DNA of 64,000 nt from Chondrosia reniformis (taxonomy: Eukaryota > Porifera > Demospongiae > Chondrillida > Chondrillidae), in NCBI GenBank assembly GCA_947172415.1, contig OX359196.1:250501-314500 (forward strand), written 5' to 3'. This document shows, in pieces, positions 10,379 to 23,254 of this stretch (the stretch's first letter is position 1; each line of letters begins with the position of its first letter). The position numbers and the translations under genes are program-made. Under the pieces are notes generated by a model that saw only the letters and a program-made list of their open reading frames with translations, was not told the origin of the DNA and did not search any database.

Positions 10379-13300
10379 TCATGTATCAGTTAGTTGCTCC
10401 AAACGAGATGCTTTTCTAAGCAGCTCCTCCCACCTAAAGTAGGCAAACAGAAAATAGTTGAAGTCACTAAAGTGCACCCTCTGCTGATAAGAATTTAATG
10501 TCTTTTGCAACTAAAGAAACTCATCAAGTGTTGTCACACATTCCAGCTCCCAAAGTAGTCACAATGAGCTGTACCTGTTTGTATCTGCAACATCTTCCAC
10601 TTTCAGTTTGTGAGTCTTAACTTTATGCTTTAAAACCAATACAGCATCGTCCTACAATAGTTACAAGTGAGCATTAAATAGAATAAGAAATTTAACTGTG
10701 CTTTTAAACTACTCTTTGATAAGGTACACCTTCAATACACTTGCGGAGCCTATAAAAGTGGCATTCATCAGCTGCCAATGAAGACCTTCAGTATCAAAAT
10801 ATTTGATGCCAAACAGAAAACAAACTACACATCTATGTGTGCAGTGGTTTGAAAGATATTCCACCTCAAAGATAGGCAGTTTCAAATGAGTGTTGCACAA
10901 TTAGACTCGACTGTCCATAGAAATATATTGCAATGGTGTGATTGTATACAAAGTGACTATATTATTGTGTGTAGGTTTTGATGGGTCTTTGGATTTGTAT
11001 ACCAAGCTGCCTGGCCAAACTCTCCCATGTCCCTCAGCAGTGCTGGACCATTCAAATTGAGGTCCCAAAAAAATTCAGTTTAGTTACAGCACTAAATGTA
11101 CATTAAAATTCTGGTATACAAAATTAATGTATGGTGAGAGGTAGGGCAAATGTAAAGATTTAGCACTTACCTTCACAACATCATATCCTGGCAGTGGAAT
11201 GGACTCAAGGGCCTTCACATCCTATGCAAGAGAGCACATGGATAGTCAATACTATTGATCTAGCCGAATCATCAGATGAGTGGTACCTCGTGTGCTTTGA
11301 AGCGATAGAGCACTAGATCCTTCTTCAGTAGGAACCACTCCTTCACCCACGCCCTCCTCACCTCATGAAACAGGTATCCTGCTATTACAGCATCTTCACC
11401 GTAAGCTGTGACCTAATATGGTCATATATGTAGGGTCTCATCAGGATGCGGTTACCATGGTAACAAATAGTACTTGACCCTTACATCCAGAGCTGTCTTT
11501 TGCTGTCCCTGATCATCTTCATCCACTTGATCTTGATTTTCATTAGTAACAAGATCTGATAAAAGTGGAGTGGGAGTGGCATGTAACTAAGTGGGAGTGG
11601 CATGTAACTAAGTGGGAGTGGCATGTAACTAAGTGGGAGTGGCATGTAACTAAGTGGGAGTGGCACGTAACTAAGTGGGAGTGGCATGTAACTAAGTGGG
11701 AGTGGCATGTAACTAAGTGGGAGTGGCACGTAACTAAGTGGGAGTGGCATGTAATAGAGTGGGAGTGGCATGTAACTAAGTGGGAGTGGCACGTAACTAA
11801 GTGGGAGTGGCATGTAATAGAGTGGGAGTGGCATGTAACTAAGTGGGAGTGGCATGTAACTAAGTGGGAGTGGCACGTAACTAAGTGGGAGTGGCATGTA
11901 ACTAAGTGGGAGTGGCATGTAATAGAGTGGGAGTGGCATGCATGTTGTCTGTCCAGTGGAGTAGAAGAAGAAAAGAAATGAAGTATTTTCATCCAAAACT
12001 TTCCCCAGGTTTAGTTCCCTATAGGCTTTTTACAGAGTAGATATAGCACATAGGAAATGGTGTAGTAGATTTTTCATGTATGTAGCAGACTTATAGTGAG
12101 TGTGGGAGTGATGAGGGAAGTGACATGCTCTCTTGCCTAATTTGACTGCTGTTTGATAACAAGAAATGCAAACTTTATCCAACTTCTGCTTGTAATCCAA
12201 GAACACCTTATGCTTAAAACAGTTATTGCAAATCACCTAGCAACAGAATTGGCAAACATATCCATTAACTACTGAAAAACAGTACCTAACCATATAAGGA
12301 AGTACACCACCCACCTTTCCACAAGCTCGGCAGTGATGTCTTCGAAAGGTCAAAGTGAATGCTGCTGTACAGCACATGCACATGCTAACGTTGTCGTCTG
12401 GGATCCAAATGGGAGCAGTAGCTCCAAATTTGTCCTCCTCCATCATCAGCTGTGGACAGGAAATATAGGAGGGGCTTGATAGAATTATTCATGCTCAATT
12501 AAGTAGCTTACTGTTGCTCCCTTTAATCCAAACGAGAGAGACTTTGTTTTGACATCAGAAATGGCTTTATTTATGGTTTTTATCCATTCCAATTTCTCCT
12601 GGTCTGAACTTGATGCCAGAATTAACGAGCGGGTTTTACTCAATATGTTAAAGGTGTATGGTACAGGGGATATCTTTGGTTCTCCTACAACCATTCCTAA
12701 TAAGGGCATGACGTCTCTGCACTTGTATCCACCACCAGAATTAATACTTGCATGAATTAGAATATCTGAAAACTACATAGCAGAATAGGTGATAGTTGGG
12801 GGGGAGGAGAGAAGAGAGAGGGAGAGGGAGAGAGGAGAGGGGAGAGAGGAGAGGATGTAAGCGGGGGGAGGGGATGGAGAGAAAGAGGTTTTAAGTACCA
12901 AAAAGAACATTCTCTGTTGGGTTGTTTTTCTAGAAAACTTTCCCAATTTTCCTTCCTTCACAAATGATCTTCCTGGCTTCACTAGCGGTTCATTAAACTC
13001 TTGCAGTGAGCGCTGAATACTCAAAATCTTGTTCAAAGCTTCCTAAAATTAACAGTAAATGTGACTGCTTGACAAACAAAACAATAACCATGGCAACTCA
13101 CAAGCTCTTTGATCTTATCATTGGCTTTATCAGCAGCAGCAGATATCTCCTTCAATGCTTCTACAGGGAACACACAAAAGCATATATGTATGTATCTCTA
13201 CACAAAGACTCTCAATAAGCAACAATAGAATACAACAATAATATTATATGATTGTGGCCAATGGCAGCTTATGTAGTGAATAGCTCAGACCATACAAGTG

Positions 13301-16211
13301 CATCACTCAGAATGCTAACAGCTATTGACACAGACACTCATCTGTGAGAGTTGAGTGTCTGTGTATACAACTGCAGTGGCTTGCAAAAATGAACTGGTGG
13401 GCGGGGCTTAATCTTTGTGGGCGGGGCTTAATCTCTGTGGGCGGGGCTTACTCTCTGTGGGTTTAAAATCTGGTGAGTCTTCGGGAAGGTTCTTCTTGTA
13501 GTCGAGGAGTAGCAATCTGTAGCGAGGAATCCTCTGGACCGGCTCTAGCATGTGAGTGGCGACACCCAACCCCTCGCTGATTGGTGACCTCTACAGACCA
13601 GGCAGTCAGTGATATACAGAGATGATAATGCTACTACTGTGTGGAGGTACGTACCTCAAATGCCTTCAATGTTGCATCAAACTTCTTGTTATTCTTGGAG
13701 CAGTCAGTCAATGTCTGTATTGCCTCTTCAAAGCGAGACGTGTACATGGAATAGAGCTTCAGGAAGGGGGCAAGTCTGAAGAGTACATCACCAAGGTTCT
13801 CCTGTGTTTCCCTGCAATAGGACATGAGTACATCTCCGATATTGAAGGTTTTTAGTATTGGATGAGGGGCTGATGGGGGCGTGGGGAGTGGGGAGGGGCT
13901 GATGGGGGCGTGGGGAGTGGGGAGGGGCTGATGGGGGCGTGGGGAGTGGGGAGGGGCTGATGGGGGCGTGGGGAGTGGGGAGGGGCTGATGGGGGCGTGG
14001 GGAGTGGGGAGGGGTTGATGGGGGCGTGGGGAGTGGGGAGGGGCTGATGGGGGCGTGGGGAGTGGGGAGGGGCTGATGGGGGCGTGGGGAGTGGGGAGGG
14101 GTTGATGGGGGCGTGGGGAGTGGGGAGGGGCTGATGGGGGCGTGGGGAGTGGGGAGGGGCTGATGGGGGCGTGGGGAGTGGGGAGGGGCTGATGGGGGCG
14201 TGGGGAGTGGGGAGGGGCTGCTAGGGGTCTGAGGGACTGGAATAGGGACATCTTTGAATGTTTGTAGGTTGTGTCTCACCAGTCTTCCAGTGTAACTCTG
14301 AGATCACTGAGCAGTGTTTCATTAAACTGATGAATCTGCTTAATATTGAGGAATATTTGATGAAGAGTAGCATCCGGAACAACCACCTTACCACCAGAAT
14401 TAAGAGACTGTACAGCAGTATAAAAGTCTTCCGCGATTAACTTTAGTCTTCTGACATACCTGGAGAGAGGAACAAAGGGATTGACAAGAAGTGGATAATG
14501 GAGACATCAAAATTAGGTAAACGTACTTCACTTCGGTATCTAAGAGCTCTTGTGCTATCTTCTGCCTCTTTTTTCTCTTCTTTTCCCTCTACAATAAGGA
14601 ATATGTGGGTCACCCATGTCACATGATAGTCACATGATAGTCACATGATAATCTAACAACAGTCACATGATAATCACATGACAGTCACACAATATTCAGA
14701 CAGCTCACCAGCTGTTCATCTGTCATGGTGGATGTTGCAGGCTCAATCGGTGTAGACGGTTCCACTGGGTCAGGAGACATCTGATGTTCTGGAGGAAGAT
14801 CAACATCTTTTTCTTCATGCAAATCTTCCTCACTGGAAGAAGAGTCCAAGGCTACTGAGATTCTCTGCACTTCATGTGAATTCTGTAAATGAAACGTCCC
14901 GTGAGCAGTACTGACAGAGTGCAATCTTTCCCGACTAAAATCATCATCAAAGAAGGAATCATACGATTCATCATCACCTGGGACTTGGGCGGGCTTCAGT
15001 GTGGCAGGTGGAATGGGTGACTTGGAGGATGGGACACTTTCATCTTGCTGTCCGCTCTTATTAATGTCAACTCCAGAATCTTGGTCTGAAAAGTTGGACG
15101 GAGGACGGTGACACAGCCTCAGAGGTGATACAGGGTTATCTTTGTGGTGTCTCACTAAGACTGGACTGACGGAGAGCGACTGTATGACTATGCCATTATC
15201 CGAAGGCTCTGAGCTCTGCTCTGCCATACCAGATACTGTGCTATCAGGAGCTGCCGTCAGAACAAGAGGTTCAGGTGTCCTGCGAGGTTGGGAAAATTCT
15301 TGTGTTCTGGGCCTGGGGCTCTCTGGTGTTCTGGGACTGGGGCTCTTTGGTGTTCTGGGCCTGGGGCCCTCTGGTGTGGGTCTAGGGCTCTCTGGTGTTC
15401 TGGGCCTGGGGCTCTCTGATGTGGGCCTGGGGCTTTTGGGGGACCCTGGACTTTCATAGGTTCTGAGTCTGGGGGGACTTTTGGGGGACCCTGGACTTTC
15501 AGAGGTTCTGAGTCTGGGGGGACTTTTGGGGGCCCCTGGACTTTCAGATGCTCTGAGTCTGGGGGGACTTTTGGGGGCCCCTGGACTTTTAGATGTTCTG
15601 AGTCTGGGGGGACTTTTGAGGGCCCCTGGACTTTTAGATGCTCTGAGTCTGGGGGGACTTTTGGGGCCCCCTGGACTTTCAGATGCTCTGAGTCTGGGGG
15701 GACTTTTGGGGGGACTTTTGGGGGCCCCTGGACTTTCAGATGCTCTGGACCTGGGGCTGCTAGATCCAGATAGTTCAGGTGTTATACTGGATCTGTTTGA
15801 ACTTGGCTGAGAGCCAACTGAAACCTTCTCAAATTTGGATTTAGGTACTTTTGGTTTGGAGGGTAGGGGAGGTTTTGGGCCTAGGGCAGGTTTTGGGCCT
15901 GGAGGAGGCTTTGGGCCTGAAGGAGGTTTTGGGCCTGAAGGAGACTTTGGGCCAGGACGGTTTGAATTGCTGTTATTTAGAGGTGTTTTAATCAATGGGG
16001 TGCTTTGAGGAGGGAATTTCCCGGGTGGATTTTTCGATTCCATTTTTGTGTCTCCAATTAGCCCCAACTTATTTAAGTCCTTTTGTGAGTTCCTCTTCTT
16101 TATCATCACCCCCCAGGGTGTGGTGGTCATCTCACTGATGGACCTGGGCCGCTCCTCCACAGGGGGGCTTTGAGGTATGTTGCCATGGTTACTAGCTGTA
16201 TGATTGGCCAT
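10379..16211 (-). CDS. FGD-family protein (FYVE, RhoGEF and PH domains)
   Basis: 1039-aa Cdc42-type guanine nucleotide exchange factor. Exons in gene order: 14709-16211, 14527-14588, 14280-14459, 13655-13811, 13452-13590, 13102-13160, 12899-13042, 12512-12772, 12315-12449, 12137-12236, 11485-11555, 11287-11412, 11171-11221, 10575-10651, 10379-10433. Residues 1-501 are one Ser/Pro-rich exon containing an internal 15-residue repeat. The DH domain (about 505-700) has [30 protein letters not shown] and [18 protein letters not shown]1 follows (about 715-830). The FYVE zinc finger (about 858-914) has [20 protein letters not shown] and CISC. PH2 (about 938-1035) has [16 protein letters not shown] and SIPLPGYDV. 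This order is diagnostic for FGD1-6, which bind PI3P membranes and drive filopodia. The FYVE exon ending at 12137 uses a GC donor (TTAG|GCAAGA). Confidence 0.95.
11564..11945 (-). repeat. 21-bp minisatellite in FGD intron
   Basis: About 18 copies of a 21-bp unit (core gtgggagtggcatgtaacta), with variants gcacgt and gtaatagag arranged in a higher-order pattern. It lies in the GC-AG intron between the FYVE and PH2 exons. The WEWHVTK reading frame over it is artefactual. Confidence 0.95.
11930..12080 (+). mobile_element. Dispersed element A, partial copy 2
   Basis: Directly abuts the 21-bp array. It shares the blocks tccagtggagtagaagaaga, ggtttagttccctatagg and ttttcat with the copy at 8285, in the same orientation, lacking the gaaacggctgtc end. 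Confidence 0.7.
13395..13465 (-). repeat. 20-bp repeat next to DH exon donor
   Basis: Four copies of tgggcggggcttaatctctg run into the splice donor at 13451 of the FGD exon 13452-13590. GC-box-like ggggcgg cores recur within it. Confidence 0.8.
13860..14222 (-). repeat. 28-bp G-rich minisatellite in FGD intron
   Basis: About 13 copies of a 28-bp unit (core ggctgatgggggcgtgggga) in intron 13812-14279, between two DH-domain exons. Runs of four and five G on the plus strand could form G-quadruplexes (inference). Confidence 0.95.
15430..15760 (-). repeat. Coding 45-bp repeat in FGD exon 1
   Basis: In-frame minisatellite encoding about eight copies of a 15-residue unit of type [15 protein letters not shown]. 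Shorter PRPRTPES units continue to about 15330 and [11 protein letters not shown] units lie near 15880-15970. The repeat is basic and Ser/Pro-rich, so it is probably disordered and phosphorylatable. Confidence 0.9.
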
Positions 16212-17027
16212 CTTCCATTAGATTACCTAAGGAATGTTAAAAATTACATTTTAAACAATTTGGTCTAAAAACATGCTCAAAGTCACGCATGCCCCTAGTT
16301 ATGCATGCAGCTATGTTATATGGTTACATTAAAAGAATATCGTTTACATTCCAACCATTTTCAATATTACAGAACCCACCCATTAGTGAACGTCGTGCTG
16401 TATCCACTACATAGCGTACTCATTATAAAATTGTTATAGAATGGTTACAACAAACTACAGATAATCATTATATGAAAATGGCCTTTTGAAGGAAGTCATT
16501 ATATGTAGCAGAACGGATTTACACAACAAGAAAATCCACCCTTCATTCAACTATAAAGTCTGTAACTAGATCCTCGCGTCCAATCAAAGTTAGCATTGGG
16601 AAAGAGAGGCAGGATCGAAATTAATCTATACACAGTGATTCTGGAAAGGGACGAGTACCCACGATCTTCATTGAAAACGCCATTTATCGAAGTGAATAGA
16701 ACCAGAATATAACACCCTTTACATTGGCTTTGAACGCACCTGTGGATCTGCAATAAGTACCGTACTCAAAGATATAAAACTCACGAGCAATTATGTGTAT
16801 CCCAATCCAGCACGACACCGGCAGTCTAGAAAAGGATTGTCTAACTAGGAACCATGACGTCATGCAGCATTTCCGTAAAGCCTTTCGCCTACTCATAAAC
16901 CTTATATAGCACATATGTACGTATAAAACTTTATGTACTTTTCTTATACAATCATCACTGTTAAAGATATGAACAAGATTGAAGCTAAAAATGGAATTAA
17001 CAGTTTAAATAACATTTAGTATTTCAA
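16212..17027. other. 5' region of FGD gene and 3' region of astacin gene
   Basis: AT-rich DNA between the FGD start and the minus-strand astacin stop; it holds the FGD promoter. No convincing exons; short reverse-strand frames at 16547-16914 show no recognisable domain. Confidence 0.5.
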
Positions 17028-20000
17028 CTATATGTCTAGTTTATAGATTATAAATTCTTCGTGTTTAACAACTCTTATGGTATTTTGGGAGGTTAGCTCC
17101 TGGGAACGACGTCTACATCCAACTGGTGCGGAACGTTCTCTACAGCCAATCCATTGTTTCCTACTAATCCCAAACTCCAAAATAATTCTGTCCCGATGCT
17201 GTACCAGTTCCCCCCTACTCTTCCCCACAACATTGATCCGGATGATGTAAGCCTTACATACTTGATAATTATATTCATGAGTTGTTGAATTGTAACAAAT
17301 CTTCTCAGTGGCACACTTGGTACTTCTGTTGCAAATGACAAAGCCTTCTTCAGGGGAACCCAATACAATGAGATCCCCATCCACCAGGGGCTTGTTGGCG
17401 GAGGTCATGGGGAACATACTAAAGACATTGGGGCTACAGGCTAAGACACTTGATGAGTAGCTGAAGTGCTGGTCGGGACAGTGGGAGACATTGCAACCAC
17501 TTTTGTTGCAAGCCATCCATGAATTAGGTCCATCAACTAGTTTCAGAGCTATTTTGTCATCTGAAAAGTGAAAATATATTCAAATAAACATACAATTTCC
17601 ACCATATATGGCAACTATGATCACCATATATGGCAATTATGATCATCACCGTATATGGCAACTATGATCATCACCATATATGGCAAATATGATCATCACC
17701 ATATATGGCAACTGTGATAATCACCATATATGGCAACTATGATCATCACCGTATATGGCATTTGTAGTCGCTACTGTAGACCAAATATGGCATCTGTAGT
17801 TACTACCACCATATATGGTATCTGTGATCAGCTGTTGTTCTTTGGCATCTGTTGAATATTAACATTGTATGTAAATTAAGTAAACTTCCAGCAATGGTGT
17901 ATTGTATCATTACACAAAGTAATTGAGTAACTTAGAAATTTTGGTTGGCCTTTGTCAGTCTATTGGTTTATTGCTTGCAAAGGGATTAACATTAGGCACT
18001 TTGAAGTTCCAACTTGAAGTTGGACTTTGAACTTCACGCCTAATGTTATTAAAAAAAAGGAAACTACGTACAAATACATATCTATATCTAGGAAAGCCAC
18101 GAAATAGATAAATACTGTAACAGATGTACACATAAGGATTTTCCTCAAAAATATTTTAGAAGATAACTTTTCATATTTAAGCAAAGAGGGGGACCCTGAC
18201 ACTATATACATTACATCTGTCTTGTTTCTGAGAGATCAGGTGATTAATCCCATAGGTGCTATAATTAACAAAATTGTATGAATGGGATTGAAATTTGAAA
18301 CAAAAAGTTGTCATCAGTTAGGAGGTGCTTTAAGAAAATGAATTGCCACCATAAAGAATCCACTAATTAATGATTAGCTCTTTTATGAATGGCAAAAACA
18401 AGTAACTAGTAATACAAGACAATGCCAACAAGTTATCACCATTCACACACTAATTGTATTAATCACTAATACACCCTCTCAATAAGATCCCATTCCAACT
18501 TGATTCAGCTGGACAGGATTGAACAGATCTACAGTTTCTTTGAAGACTACACTTTCCAATAAAGAGGTAATACTATGTGAGTGTTTTATAATCATCTAGC
18601 ATTGGAAGGAAGGTGGCTTTAAGCAATATTTTTAATTGTTAAAATAATTGATTGTAAATGTATATCTAATGATATGGACGATCATTATGTTGATAATTTA
18701 ATAGCATTATTGAGCCTCAGGAATCATTATATTCCACACGTTGAATGTGTCAATCCCGAGGTCTTCATCAGTTTATAAAATGCTGTTGTTCTGTTGCTAA
18801 GGAACTTAGGTTGAAACATTCAATTTGTGGAGTATATAATGTTGCTGGTATGGCTGACTGAAGCTAGAATACTGAATAGGGAAGTAGGTGCATGTCCTAA
18901 CCTTTTGATATGGTACTTGAGAGGCTCTGATTGACTGCAGGTGGAGGTGATGTGGGAGTCACTGTTAAAAGGATATAAGAATAGGCACTTTAATCTATGA
19001 ATAATGTTGAATGGGAATAATGCCTTCCATACAGTATTGACATCTCATTAATATTGATCCTTCTATATATAAGTTCAAAGAAGTAGAAAAGCCACAAATG
19101 ATTCAGCTAGCTTCTTTAAGTTATTAAACTTTTATACTTTGTACCTGGAAAAAGCTGTTGACCAATGGAATGGCTTTGTGTGTAGAGTACATATTATATC
19201 AAAATATTATGTATTTACATATTTAAAATATGTAAATATTATTTATTTACATACTTATTATAATATAATAGCCACTCACGGCATCCATATAGCAAGTTAG
19301 CTTGAAGCACATCCACAGGACTGAGTCTCTTTCGTTGGCCAATCTTCCCCCTGTAAGTTGGATCTCTTACCTCAATAGTTCTTAAATTTCCTCCTCTTGA
19401 AAATGCATAATTACTGTAATGCATAATGCTGTTGTAGTCATAAGGAACTCCCAAACTATCTACTTCATTACGCGTGAGAAGTCTAAAGTTCTCCTTTGCA
19501 ATCTCATTATCCATTATGTTGTCCCAGATAATCCTGATGTGTCTGTTTCTGTCTGGTCTGGAGTGCTCGTGCCAGAAGCCAATGACGTGGCCCAACTCGT
19601 GCATAATGCTACCTCTGGCTATTGCACAGGATCGAGAAGCAAAGATGAACTGTTCTCCCTCACTCCTCCCAACATCAGAAGAACATCTGCAGGAATGTGC
19701 ATGAAGGGAACAGATAGATAGATGGGTGGATGGGTGGATGGGTGGATGTATGGATGGGTGGATGGGTGGATGGGTGGATGGGTGGATGGGTGGATTGATA
19801 AGTACCAATATAAGGATATAATTAAAATTGATATCTTTAATAATTAAAGCATTAAATCAGGAGCTAACCCAATTAACGATATAGAGATAACAATTTGCTC
19901 TTCCTGTAATTTATAAGGTATGGACTTTAATCTTTAAGTTTAGAGAGTATCTTCTAAGAAGAGAGTGACAAAATACTGAAGTAAGCGGACTCCAGAGGGT

Positions 20001-22598
20001 CATGCATGTCTCTGGTTCAGAGGTGAACAGACTAACAAGCATTAGCTCTGCATTTGATCAATTACTTTATTAAAATAAACTCATTGGAAAATTAGATTTA
20101 ATAATGTACATTGTGATTTTAAAGAGCACATATTCTTAATAGGATACTGTATGGTAATGTGAATAAAATTAGATCTATTTCAGATTTGATATAAAATGGC
20201 GAGCATTTATAAAATGATAACCTTGACAGTAAACACTTGAAGGCTTTGCCCCTGACACATGTTAAAATATTTAAATGAAATATCTTGGTTGTTTTTTATG
20301 CAGCACATGCAAGTGACAGTAATTACATGCAATTACCATAGAATTAACAACATCATTCAAAAGCAATGACCTACTAACTGTGGAATGCAACTATGTAAAG
20401 TACTAATGAAATCAATTGAAGCAATAACTTTCTAAAAGCAGAGACAAGCTCTCAAGTATCCGACAAAGCCACAAAACTGAAAGACTAATCTATTGTCTTC
20501 TCTTCTTCATATTTTTGGCTCCATTTCATATCTTGGAGATCATTAAAACCAGCCAACACAGGAATTTAAACCATACAATGTAAGTGAAATTGAATATCTG
20601 GTTTTAGGAAGGCAGAGAGGCAATTCAAAATTCTTGCTAGATAAAGTATTGTACAAGATAAACCCAACAATGAAGCTCAGTTACACAGATATAAAATATC
20701 CCTTTGTATAAAGTTACATAAAATCACTTACCCAAATCCGTAAACTTTAAATGTTACGTAATCTGTATGACTAGGCTGTCTGGGAACAAAGCGGATGCAT
20801 GTCATTTTCTCCCATTCTGCCATTGCTTTCTTTGCTATTCTCTTTGCTGCAGTATCTGTAGCAATAGTAACTCAAATTAACAAGATTATTTATACATTAG
20901 GCTCACTGGCACCTAGATAGAGCTCTAGAAAGTCCCTTATAGGTGAACCTCGTACCACTCTGATTGGTCTACATAGCATTGGATGGTATCCTGGATACAT
21001 AACTATATTCATCAATGACCTTGGGGGCTAGTTTATGTGCAATTCCTATTCTTTCAAGTTGGAATGTCCATCTGTCCCTCCCAGTGGAGGAGGATACACT
21101 GAGTATCTCAGGAATGGTTGACATGCCAAGGGTAGCAGATGATTTAAATTGTCTCATATACCTTTGTATATATTATATATTACTGGTCACTCTATTACAT
21201 AATGATAATAATAACAATATTCATGATCAAAAAAGGCTGGTCTAATATTATTCATGGCCCCCCAGATACAAACACTGATAAGCACTCACAGTAGCTGGAA
21301 TGGAAGGAGTAAGGGATTGTGGCATTTGGCCACAAGAACCTCTCAGAACTGTGAGCAGCTCTCCTCCATCTGATCTGCCACTTGAAGTACATTCTTTCCA
21401 AGGCATTGTCCCCTTGCTCAATGTGATCAATGTCTCGACTGTTAACGTGGTGTCTATCTCGCTCTTGTAATGATGATATGTAGTTTACAACTGCATCATT
21501 CAATGTTATGTCTCCTTGAAAGGCTGCTGGATAGCCTGTTTGGACAGTCTTTGCCTTAAGCTTTTCTGTGTGCATTAACAATAGTAATATGAATCAGTTG
21601 ACAATTAAGGATTACTAGTCATATAATACGAATAATGTATACAGTGAAACTGTGAAATATTTTACAGTGTATCATTAATCAAATCGCCTACTCCTTTCAA
21701 TAAGGGAAAGTCATTTTCATTCCTACTACAGATAGCGGAAACTTTATTCCGACCCCAATTTGATAAATTGCCTCGTATGATTACAAGAATCGGTTCGAGT
21801 GACCTTTTATGGGAGCAGTTTGTATCAACTAATAAAGTGTGTTATCTAAGACATGGATGGCATCCATCCTCCTACCCCTATTCCTCACCAGGACCAACCA
21901 CTAGCTTGACCTATTGCATTTCAGCTTGATGAGTCATGTCTAGCAAATGTGGGATTATCATAACTTGCATGATTCCAATATGAGCATGCTACACAAGTCA
22001 TCAATTAAAGAAGATGCATGCAGGCATGTAGGTAATGCTATGGCTCATTAGAGACTAAAATTGTATGATTTCTGGTATTGACACAAACTTAATGATATTC
22101 ATTAGTATGTATAAACAAGCTGTTTATTTAGAAATATGTATACACTATTCACTTAATTGATTGAAACTACCCTGTACATTCTATAAACAATCATCTCTAT
22201 AAAGAACGTTCAATACAGACAAGCCACGTTATCAGCTACTGTTATAAATAACCCATCTAATACCCCTTGCCGCTCCTTTAGCCGGATATATCTGCAGCAT
22301 ATACTTGTCACTTACTGCTATAGCCACACTGCCATAAATTAGTAAGATTTAGTCTGTTTGGGCAGACTGTGTCTGAAAGGAATTAATGTCTGTATAGCTG
22401 TCTATTGACATTATTAACGGCTGCACGTCATAATCAATTATACTTACTGTAAACGGCGACAATATCGACCATATCGTCAACGGCTCCTGCGTTTTCTTCC
22501 ACGTCGTCTCCTATAGGCTCGCTTGTTGGTGCAGCCGATATTATTCCGATATTGACGGACAGGATGAACAGTATCCTCACAGACGAGTCGAGCATCAT
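17028..22598 (-). CDS. Secreted astacin metalloprotease with Cys-rich three-repeat tail (copy 1)
   Basis: 516-aa protein in six exons: 22448-22598, 21290-21565, 20732-20855, 19280-19686, 18902-18961, 17028-17560. It starts [18 protein letters not shown], a signal peptide. The propeptide carries FQGDI, the astacin FxGD aspartate switch that masks the zinc. The mature chain has [12 protein letters not shown], then the catalytic motif [19 protein letters not shown] (zinc ligands His213, His217, His223; catalytic Glu214) and the Met-turn SIMHYSNY with its Tyr ligand. A short Pro/Ser/Thr linker (exon 18902-18961) leads to a cysteine-rich tail (about 340-516) with three related segments, each containing a hydrophobic-GD-hydrophobic core then a spaced C..C. 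That tail matches no family I recognise and is shared with the divergent neighbour. The acceptor at 20856 has an alternative 9 bp downstream. Confidence 0.88.
17590..17830 (-). repeat. 25-bp degenerate minisatellite in astacin intron
   Basis: About eight diverged copies of a unit with core catatatggcaactatgatc in intron 17561-18901. Confidence 0.85.
18715..18850 (-). mobile_element. Dispersed element B, copy 1
   Basis: On the minus strand it contains gatgaagacctcgggattga then cacattc, matching gatgaagacctacgggttga aacgttc at 54885-54911. This gatgaag...gaaacg signature recurs in tails of animal SINEs and LINEs (general knowledge). Confidence 0.5.
19715..19797 (-). repeat. GGAT/GGGT microsatellite
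   Basis: Runs of ggatgggt just upstream of the acceptor of the catalytic astacin exon, within intron 19687-20731. The rest of that intron shows nothing recognisable. Confidence 0.9.
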
Positions 22599-23254
22599 CT
22601 CTCCAGCAGCACTACCTGGACCAGCGAAACAGCTGAAAATAGTTTACGGATGCAATATCCGGAAAATTAGTACCTACATGTCATAAATACTCCAAATTCC
22701 ACACTGTCAAACACCCCAGTTGCAACACTTAAGAGCACTGAAATACTGAAAGCTACGTACATGAGAGAGAATTAGAAAATGCAGTCTTTTTAAGTGCTAC
22801 TAAACGTACATAAACTATAAAGAAACGGATTACCCAAACATTGTGTCTTATGAATATCCCGTAATACAGACAAGGTAAGTTTGAGTTGCATGCGAACAAG
22901 TGTAGAAGAGAAAGAGAATCCTTTGAAAGGAATGCGCTGACAGTAATTCTTTTCTACGTCTTTAGTAGTTCCTCCAATTACTCAAATTATTACACTACAA
23001 GCGTATCTAAACTACCACTCGAGGTTATTGAAGTTTTAGATATCAGGAATACATTATTTACTATATTAAGCTGAATATTTGGAATGCTTTAGAAGCTGCT
23101 ATGAAATTGTTTTGTATCAACTTACCAAACCATCTGGTTGGCAAAATGTAGATGTATTGTATATTCTTTTCCTAGCCCCACCCATTGCATCAGTATAAAT
23201 ACAAGGGATTGCACAGTAATAGTCAGTCAAAGGCAGACAGCAGTGTATGTGAAA
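22599..23254. promoter_or_regulatory. Divergent promoter of the two astacin genes
   Basis: 656 bp between the two start codons. For the plus-strand gene a good TATA box (tataaata, 23193-23200) lies 55 bp before the ATG, implying a start site near 23225. I could not place a convincing TATA for the minus-strand gene. Co-regulation of the pair is inferred from the layout. Confidence 0.55.

Noticed and set aside
10709-10900. Minus-strand frame with [13 protein letters not shown], resembling a FERM F1 segment
   Set aside because: Only a short stretch fits, no neighbouring FERM exons exist, and the FGD reading joins exons 11171-11221 and 10575-10651 in phase across it. Probably chance or a dead fragment.
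11481-11996. Open frames on both strands over a 21-bp repeat
   Set aside because: The unit length is a multiple of three, so all frames stay open; the array lies in an intron with both flanking exons in phase.
20969-21157. 63-codon frame inside an astacin intron
   Set aside because: No similarity to the protease; the flanking exons splice in phase without it.
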